Assembly (NCBI GenBank): GCA_964417785.1
Contig: CAYQJO010000070.1
Coordinates: forward strand, 1-18,228
Direction of reading: 5' to 3'
Length of the DNA stretch: 18,228 nt
From: DAOTUL01 sp034437435
GTDB taxonomy: Bacteria; Chloroflexota; Anaerolineae; Aggregatilineales; Phototrophicaceae
The notes under the pieces were generated by a model, which saw only the letters and a program-made list of their open reading frames with translations, had not been told where the DNA came from and did no database searches. Positions 13,507 to 18,228 of the stretch are shown here, piece after piece (within the stretch, counting starts at the first letter, position 1; every line of letters starts with the position of its first letter). The position numbers and the translations under genes were made by a program.

Positions 13507-15582
13507 TCAGGCTTCCTCAGCCTGCTTGTTGGCCCGAACAACCTCATCGGTCAGATGCGTGGGGACCTGCTCATAGCGCGTAAAGCTCATCTCGTAGATA
13601 CCCCGACCACCAGTCATCGACCGGAGATCGTTGCCGTAGCGCAGCATCTCCGCCAGCGGCACCTGCGCCCGGACGACGCTCTTAGTCCCGAAAGTATCCA
13701 TACCCTGAACCCGACCGCGCCGGGTGTTGAGGTCGCTCATGATGTCGCCCATCATGACTTCCGGTACCGTAATCATCACATCCATAATTGGTTCCAGCAG
13801 AACCGGGCCGGACTCTGCAAAACCTTCTTTGAAGCCCTCGCGTCCGGCGATCTGGAAGGCGATGTCTTTGGAGTCCACCGGATGCTCTTTACCATCGAAT
13901 ACCTCGGCCTTCACATCCACCACCGGGAACCCGGCGATAACGCCTTCACCGAGTACACTCTGGATACCCTTCTCGATGGAGGGCAGGAAGCTCTGGGAAA
14001 TGGCACCGCCGAAGATGTTGGTCTCGTAGATAAACCCCTCACCAGGATTCGGATGCAGACGCATACTGACTTCCGCAAACTGACCGGCACCACCCGACTG
14101 CTTCTTGTGGCGGTAGGTCGTCTCGCCCACCCGTGTGATCGTCTCACGATATGGCACTTTCGGCATCATCGTATCGATACCCACACCCAACTGCTCGGCA
14201 CGACTGATCGCCAGCGAGACGTGCGCATCGCCCATACCTTCCAACACCGTCTGTTTGGTGTTGGGGTCCTGACGCCACTGCAAAGTCGGGTCGGCATCGC
14301 ACAAACTGGTCAGGATCGTTCCCATCTTGGCACTGTCGGCCTGAGTACGCGGGGAAAGCGCGACCATATACAGCGGATCGGGGAATTCCGGTTTGACGAT
14401 GGTGAAATTTGAACCTTTGGTGCTGATGGTATCACCCGTCCTGGTATGGCCGAGCTTTGCCACCACACCGATGTCACCCGCATGCAAAACCGGCGTATTT
14501 TCGGTCTCTTTGCCGCAAATGGTCATCATGGAGTTGAAGCGTTCCGCTGAGTCTGATGAGGTGTTTTGATAAGTCTCGCCAGTTGAAAACTTACCGGAAA
14601 AGATGCGGAAGAAGTTCAATGTACCCACATATTTATCGTTGATGGTTTTGAAGATATAGGCTGCCAGGTCACCATCATCCAACTGCGGCGGCATCATATA
14701 CTCGATTTCATCGCTACCATCACGATACACGCCCAGACGGCGAATCTCAGGCGAACTGATATAGGCAACAAAGGCTTCCATCAACGGGATGGTACCGACA
14801 TTCTTGATACCAGAGGTTACAAACACCGGAACCGTGTTGAGTTCGTGATTGCGGGCCGCCTTGCGCATACCCTCACGAATCTCGTCGTTCGTCAGGGTTT
14901 CCTCTTCAAAATACTTCTCGATCAGTTCGTCATCTGCTTCGGCTGCCGCTTCAACCAGAATCAACCGGGCCTCTTCAGTAGCATCAGCCATATCATCGGG
15001 CAGGTCCGACCGATCCTTGCCGGCTTCGTAGTAGGCCTTTTCCGTCAACAGATTGACCACACCCTTGAAGTCCGCCTCTTTGCCGATGGGCAGCATCACC
15101 GGGATAAACTTGTAATCCGGGAAACTCTCACGCAGATCGCTCATCGTGCGATCAAAGTCAGCGTTTTCGCGGTCCATCTTGTTGATGACCACGATGATCG
15201 GTTGGTTGAACGCCTGAGCATAATCCCAGGCCAGTTCCGTGCCGACTTCCACGCCCGATACCGCATCGACGATCACGACAACGGCGTCGGCAACACGGAT
15301 GGCATTTTGCACTTCACCCTGGAAGTCTGTGTAACCGGGCGTGTCCAGAATGTTAATCTTATGACCTTCAAATTCGAGCGGTAACAGTGAGGTCGAGACC
15401 GAGATTCCACGCGAATGCTCGTCTTCGGACCAGTCAGAAACGGTGGTACCGTCCTCGATTCTGCCCAGGCGGTTAATTGCGCCTGTGTTATATAACAGTG
15501 CCTCCACCAGGGATGTTTTGCCCGATCCCTGGTGGCCCACTAAAGCGACGTTTCTAATCTTATCTGTTGTGTACTCTTTCAC
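13507..15582 (-). CDS. Elongation factor G-like GTPase (EF-G2 / FusA2 type)
   Basis: A translational GTPase homologous to EF-G, 691 residues, cytosolic. The G-domain motifs are G1 GHQGSGKT (16-23), G2 RGIS (58-61), G3 DTPGY (80-84) and G4 NKMD (134-137). Canonical EF-G has GHIDAGKTT, RGIT and DTPGH, so this protein belongs to the divergent EF-G-like group found in actinobacteria and Chloroflexota, in which Tyr replaces the catalytic His. Domains II to V follow, including a domain IV segment with SGGAGQFAEVSM and the closing MTGGRGIYEMSF. Whether it works in elongation, ribosome recycling or another step is not known from sequence. The start is GTG, chosen because GGAGG lies 6 bases upstream. 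The gene is convergent with ftsH and divergent from the glyA-gcvT fusion. Confidence 0.9.
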   Translation of the reverse strand: MKEYTTDKIRNVALVGHQGSGKTSLVEALLYNTGAINRLGRIEDGTTVSDWSEDEHSRGISVSTSLLPLEFEGHKINILDTPGYTDFQGEVQNAIRVADAVVVIVDAVSGVEVGTELAWDYAQAFNQPIIVVINKMDRENADFDRTMSDLRESFPDYKFIPVMLPIGKEADFKGVVNLLTEKAYYEAGKDRSDLPDDMADATEEARLILVEAAAEADDELIEKYFEEETLTNDEIREGMRKAARNHELNTVPVFVTSGIKNVGTIPLMEAFVAYISSPEIRRLGVYRDGSDEIEYMMPPQLDDGDLAAYIFKTINDKYVGTLNFFRIFSGKFSTGETYQNTSSDSAERFNSMMTICGKETENTPVLHAGDIGVVAKLGHTRTGDTISTKGSNFTIVKPEFPDPLYMVALSPRTQADSAKMGTILTSLCDADPTLQWRQDPNTKQTVLEGMGDAHVSLAISRAEQLGVGIDTMMPKVPYRETITRVGETTYRHKKQSGGAGQFAEVSMRLHPNPGEGFIYETNIFGGAISQSFLPSIEKGIQSVLGEGVIAGFPVVDVKAEVFDGKEHPVDSKDIAFQIAGREGFKEGFAESGPVLLEPIMDVMITVPEVMMGDIMSDLNTRRGRVQGMDTFGTKSVVRAQVPLAEMLRYGNDLRSMTGGRGIYEMSFTRYEQVPTHLTDEVVRANKQAEEA

Positions 15583-15588
15583 ACCGAA

Positions 15589-15593
15589 CCTCC
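15589..15593 (-). promoter_or_regulatory. Shine-Dalgarno site that fixes the GTG start of the EF-G-like gene
   Basis: GGAGG on the minus strand, 6 bases before the GTG at 15582. The codons that follow encode MKEYTTDKIRNVALVGH, the expected lead into the G1 loop, so the non-ATG start is secure. Confidence 0.7.
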
Positions 15594-15621
15594 AACGTTC
15601 AAAGGACTATTTAACGTCACA

Positions 15622-15650
15622 ATCATAACCTAAAAGTGGTGAAATTTTAA
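15622..15650 (-). promoter_or_regulatory. Candidate promoter of the EF-G-like gene
   Basis: On the minus strand TTAAAA (15645-15650) and TATGAT (15622-15627) are spaced 17 bp, matching consensus at four and five of six places. The -10 ends 39 bp before the GTG start, leaving a leader of about 30 bases. Confidence 0.4.
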
Positions 15651-15663
15651 GATGCCGTTAACA

Positions 15664-15692
15664 GTGACATCATCCAGACACCATGATACAAT
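15664..15692 (+). promoter_or_regulatory. Candidate extended -10 promoter of the glyA-gcvT fusion
   Basis: GTGACA (15664-15669, five of six to consensus) and TACAAT (15687-15692, five of six) are separated by exactly 17 bp, with TG one base before the -10 hexamer. Transcription would start near 15699, about 30 bases before the ATG at 15730. This promoter and the one for the divergent EF-G-like gene share a 147-bp gap and run back to back. Confidence 0.5.
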
Positions 15693-15729
15693 TCGCCTAC
15701 AAATGGTCTCCTAAATACAGGAAAACTTG

Positions 15730-18228
15730 ATGGTGAAGCAAGATTATCTCTTTCGTGGCAGCCTGGAAGCACTTGATCCCGATGTCGCGGAGTTGATTCG
15801 GCATGAGACCGCACGACAGGCGGCTTATCTGATTATGATTCCGTCCGAGAGTACGATCCCCGAGGCAGTGCGGCAGACACTGGCATCCGCATTTCACAAT
15901 ATTTATGCCGAGGGCTACCCGGCCTCTAACCTGCGTACCATGAGCCAGTCGGACATTCTTGATTATGACGTCCGGCTGCCAGAGTACCGGCGGCGCAGCG
16001 ACCAGCGCTATTACAAAGGCACCGATTACGCCAACATTGTGGAGTCGTTGGCCCAGCGGCGCACCGCTGAAGTCTTCGCCGCCAACGGCTACAAACCCGA
16101 ACAGCTTTACATCAATGTTCAGCCACTCTCCGGCGCACCGGCCAACAATGCGGTCTACACCGCACTGCTCAATGTCGGAGATACGGTCATGGGCATGGAC
16201 CTGATCGAAGGCGGCCACCTGACACATGGCAGCCCGGTCAACCGCAGCGGCAAATTCTACAACATCGTCAGCTACGGCATCGACCCGAATACCGGCGATA
16301 TTGACTATGCCCAGATGATGGACCTTACCCAGCAGTACAAACCGCGCATGATTATCGGTGGCTACAGCAGTTTCCCCTATGTCGCCTCATGGGAGAAATA
16401 CCGCGAAATCGCCGACTCAGTAGGCGCGTATCTGCTGGCTGATGTCGCCCATGTTGCCGGGTTGATCGCCGGCGGTGTCTATCCAAGTCCGGTCGGGATC
16501 GCAGACGTTGTGACATTCACCACCCATAAGACGTTAGGCGGCCCACGCGGAGCGATTATCATCACCCACCGCAAAGACCTGGCAACCAAAATTGATCGCG
16601 GTGTCTTCCCTGGCGAACAGGGCGGTCCGCATGTCAACGCCATCGCAGCGATGGCGGTTGCTATGAAACTGACCCAGACCGAACAGTTCAAAGACCTGCA
16701 ACACCAGACCGTCGCTAACGCGATCCTGCTGGCCGACCGTCTGGCAAAACGTGGTCTGACCATCGCCTACAACGGCACCAACACCCATCTGCTCAACGTC
16801 GACCTACGTGCCATCACAGGACCAGACGGGACCTCATTGAGCGGCGATATGGGCGCACGCCTGCTGGACCTGGCCGGTATCGTCGCCAACCGCCAGACCA
16901 TCCCCGGCGATAGGAGCGCTCTGCGTCCATCCGGCATTCGCCTGGGTACGCCCTGGATCACGCAGCGCGGCTTCGGTCAGGCGGAAATCGAAAAGCTGGC
17001 GAATATCATCGCCGACCTGCTGCTGGCGGCAGTCCCCTACAGTCTGCCCGACGGCCAGCAAACCAAAATCGATTTCGAGGTATTCCAGGATGCTCGCCTG
17101 CGCGTGCGCAATCTAGCGGCCAGCGTCGGGATCGACACCGATGTCGAGGCCGATGGTTATCCGCATTTCGATTATCTGGAACCGGCCACCAACAAGACCA
17201 ACTGGCAAACCCTGCGGGTCACAGGTCACAAAGCCGCCAGCTTCCTCGACATCGCCCTGACCAGCGATGTGTATGCGCTTAAGGACGGTCAGAGCCAACC
17301 CACCACCCTGCTAAAACCGACCGGCGAAGCTATCAGCAGCGGCACACTGGAACAGATAGACGCCAGCACCTACGACCTGCACCTGGAACGCAACGCAGGG
17401 TATGTCGCCACATGGCTGCGGTCACTCTCCGAAGGATTTATCCTGCTTGATCCAGACGATCCGCACGCCCGCATCTCTGGCCCGGTGACGGTCCAGCATA
17501 CGGGGCCGGCGAAACCCCGAACGGTCGCTTCCAACGGTTACATGGACCACAAGCCTTATTTCATCGGGGTTAACGGCCAATACTATGCCGGTCCAGAAGG
17601 CATCATGCTGCCGCGTTTCGAGTGGCAGGAGGAAGAAAGAAACGACCTGCTCACGACCACGCTCTACAACCTGCATAAGAAACTGGGGGCAAAAACGGTC
17701 CCCTTCGCCGGTTACGATATGCCAGTGTGGTACACCTCCGTCACCGAGGAGCATCTGGCGGCCCGCCAACATGCGGGTATATTCGATGTCACCCACATGG
17801 GTGTCTTCGATATGCGCGGTCCTGGTGCCGCTCGCTTCCTGGATACGGTGACGACCAACGATGTCATCGGTCTCAAGGTTGGCAGCTCGCACTACACCTA
17901 CCTGCTCGATGTCAACGGTGTTCCGCTGGATGACCTGATGATCTACCGTCTGGATAGCGACCATTTCTTGATGGTGGTCAATGCCTCCAACAACGACAAA
18001 AACTGGGCGTGGTTGAAAGCGGTCAAAAACCACGAAGTCATGATCGATCCGGCGCATCCGGCCCGCACCGCCAACGAAGGCTTTATCATACGTGACCTGC
18101 GCAAGAACTCCGCCAGTGAGGACATGCGCGTCAATGTTGCACTCCAGGGTCCGAAGAGTAAGGACATCCTGCTGGCGCTCGACGGTCTGGACGAAGACAA
18201 ACAGGCCATAGCCAAGCTGAAATGGGCC
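15730..18228 (+). CDS. Fused serine hydroxymethyltransferase / glycine-cleavage aminomethyltransferase, partial
   Basis: A two-enzyme fusion of one-carbon metabolism; 833 residues are visible before the window edge. The N-terminal part (about 1-440) is SHMT (GlyA), which makes glycine and 5,10-methylene-THF from serine using PLP. It shows IYAEGYP (58-64), RYYKG (from 93), GGHLTHG (161-167), D238 and H241 in ADVAHVAGL, the PLP lysine K267 in TTHKTLGG, and SGIRLGTP (401-408). From about residue 638 a GcvT (T-protein) domain starts, with FDVTHMG, LDDLMIYRL and VVNASN; it would make methylene-THF from the aminomethylated H-protein. Its C-terminal half lies beyond 18228. A linker of about 180 residues between them contains a degenerate GcvT-like segment. 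Relative to E. coli SHMT there are about 26 extra residues between EGYP and RYY. ATG 15730 has AGGA 7 bases upstream. Confidence 0.93.
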   Translation, partial: MVKQDYLFRGSLEALDPDVAELIRHETARQAAYLIMIPSESTIPEAVRQTLASAFHNIYAEGYPASNLRTMSQSDILDYDVRLPEYRRRSDQRYYKGTDYANIVESLAQRRTAEVFAANGYKPEQLYINVQPLSGAPANNAVYTALLNVGDTVMGMDLIEGGHLTHGSPVNRSGKFYNIVSYGIDPNTGDIDYAQMMDLTQQYKPRMIIGGYSSFPYVASWEKYREIADSVGAYLLADVAHVAGLIAGGVYPSPVGIADVVTFTTHKTLGGPRGAIIITHRKDLATKIDRGVFPGEQGGPHVNAIAAMAVAMKLTQTEQFKDLQHQTVANAILLADRLAKRGLTIAYNGTNTHLLNVDLRAITGPDGTSLSGDMGARLLDLAGIVANRQTIPGDRSALRPSGIRLGTPWITQRGFGQAEIEKLANIIADLLLAAVPYSLPDGQQTKIDFEVFQDARLRVRNLAASVGIDTDVEADGYPHFDYLEPATNKTNWQTLRVTGHKAASFLDIALTSDVYALKDGQSQPTTLLKPTGEAISSGTLEQIDASTYDLHLERNAGYVATWLRSLSEGFILLDPDDPHARISGPVTVQHTGPAKPRTVASNGYMDHKPYFIGVNGQYYAGPEGIMLPRFEWQEEERNDLLTTTLYNLHKKLGAKTVPFAGYDMPVWYTSVTEEHLAARQHAGIFDVTHMGVFDMRGPGAARFLDTVTTNDVIGLKVGSSHYTYLLDVNGVPLDDLMIYRLDSDHFLMVVNASNNDKNWAWLKAVKNHEVMIDPAHPARTANEGFIIRDLRKNSASEDMRVNVALQGPKSKDILLALDGLDEDKQAIAKLKWA
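17224..17361 (+). other. Degenerate GcvT-like segment inside the GlyA-GcvT linker
   Basis: Residues 499-544 of the fusion align without gaps to residues 697-742 of its own GcvT domain (17818-17955), with 18 of 46 positions identical by eye. Shared features include the opening G..AA.FLD, T.DV..LK.G.S..T.LL and the final D. The linker copy lacks the acidic DDL motif (it has SSG) and the following VVNASN. It therefore looks like an ancient domain duplicate kept for structure. The wider linker covers about 17050-17640. Confidence 0.55.

Noticed and set aside
13555..14412. A 285-codon plus-strand frame opposite the EF-G-like gene.
   Set aside because: Antisense shadow of a well-recognised GTPase, with no plausible protein features.
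15697..18215. Several minus-strand open frames opposite the glyA-gcvT fusion.
   Set aside because: All are antisense to recognisable SHMT and GcvT motifs and have no independent support.

Overview
The window looks like a piece of a metagenome-assembled scaffold from a Chloroflexota (Anaerolineae-like) bacterium. This rests on gene content and not on a phylogenetic marker: a glyA-gcvT fusion, an EF-G2-type GTPase, a TPR-rich lipoprotein transglycosylase, a multi-parvulin secreted foldase, and frequent GTG/TTG starts behind strong Shine-Dalgarno sites. The DNA is moderately GC-rich and gene-dense. No intergenic gap exceeds about 170 bp, and I see no tRNA, rRNA, CRISPR array, insertion sequence or phage gene.

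Layout. 1-334 (-): start of an ABC-2 type exporter ATPase, cut by the window edge. 443-2194 (-): a secreted protein with three tandem parvulin domains. 2366-2737 (+): a stand-alone receiver-domain response regulator whose promoter overlaps a perfect inverted repeat. 2744-11225 (-): a co-directional block, read from 11225 downward as unknown protein, DUF255/thioredoxin-fold protein, a 41-codon exonuclease remnant, an alkaline-phosphatase-superfamily (NPP-like) enzyme, an Eis-like GNAT acetyltransferase, a small unknown protein and a TPR/SLT lytic transglycosylase lipoprotein. 11380-13467 (+): ftsH. 13507-15582 (-): an EF-G-like GTPase, convergent with ftsH and sharing one perfectly palindromic terminator. 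15730-18228 (+): a fused serine hydroxymethyltransferase/aminomethyltransferase, cut by the right edge.

How the genes fit together. Several products act at or outside the membrane: parvulin foldase, lytic transglycosylase, FtsH and the ABC exporter. They suit envelope protein quality control and wall remodelling, but they sit in different transcription units. The GlyA-GcvT fusion joins the two enzymes that make 5,10-methylene-tetrahydrofolate from serine and glycine.

Most notable points. (1) Between the SHMT and GcvT parts of the fusion lies a region of about 180 residues that contains a degenerate second copy of a GcvT N-terminal segment. (2) The 100-N gap at 7498-7597 is flanked by an exact 55-bp duplication. 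Collapsing it restores one 399-codon phosphatase ORF with a complete metal-ligand set, so the break is an assembly artefact. (3) A truncated DEDDh exonuclease is wedged exactly between two genes. I found no convincing new defence or mobile system; this is mostly housekeeping sequence with a few unusual protein architectures.
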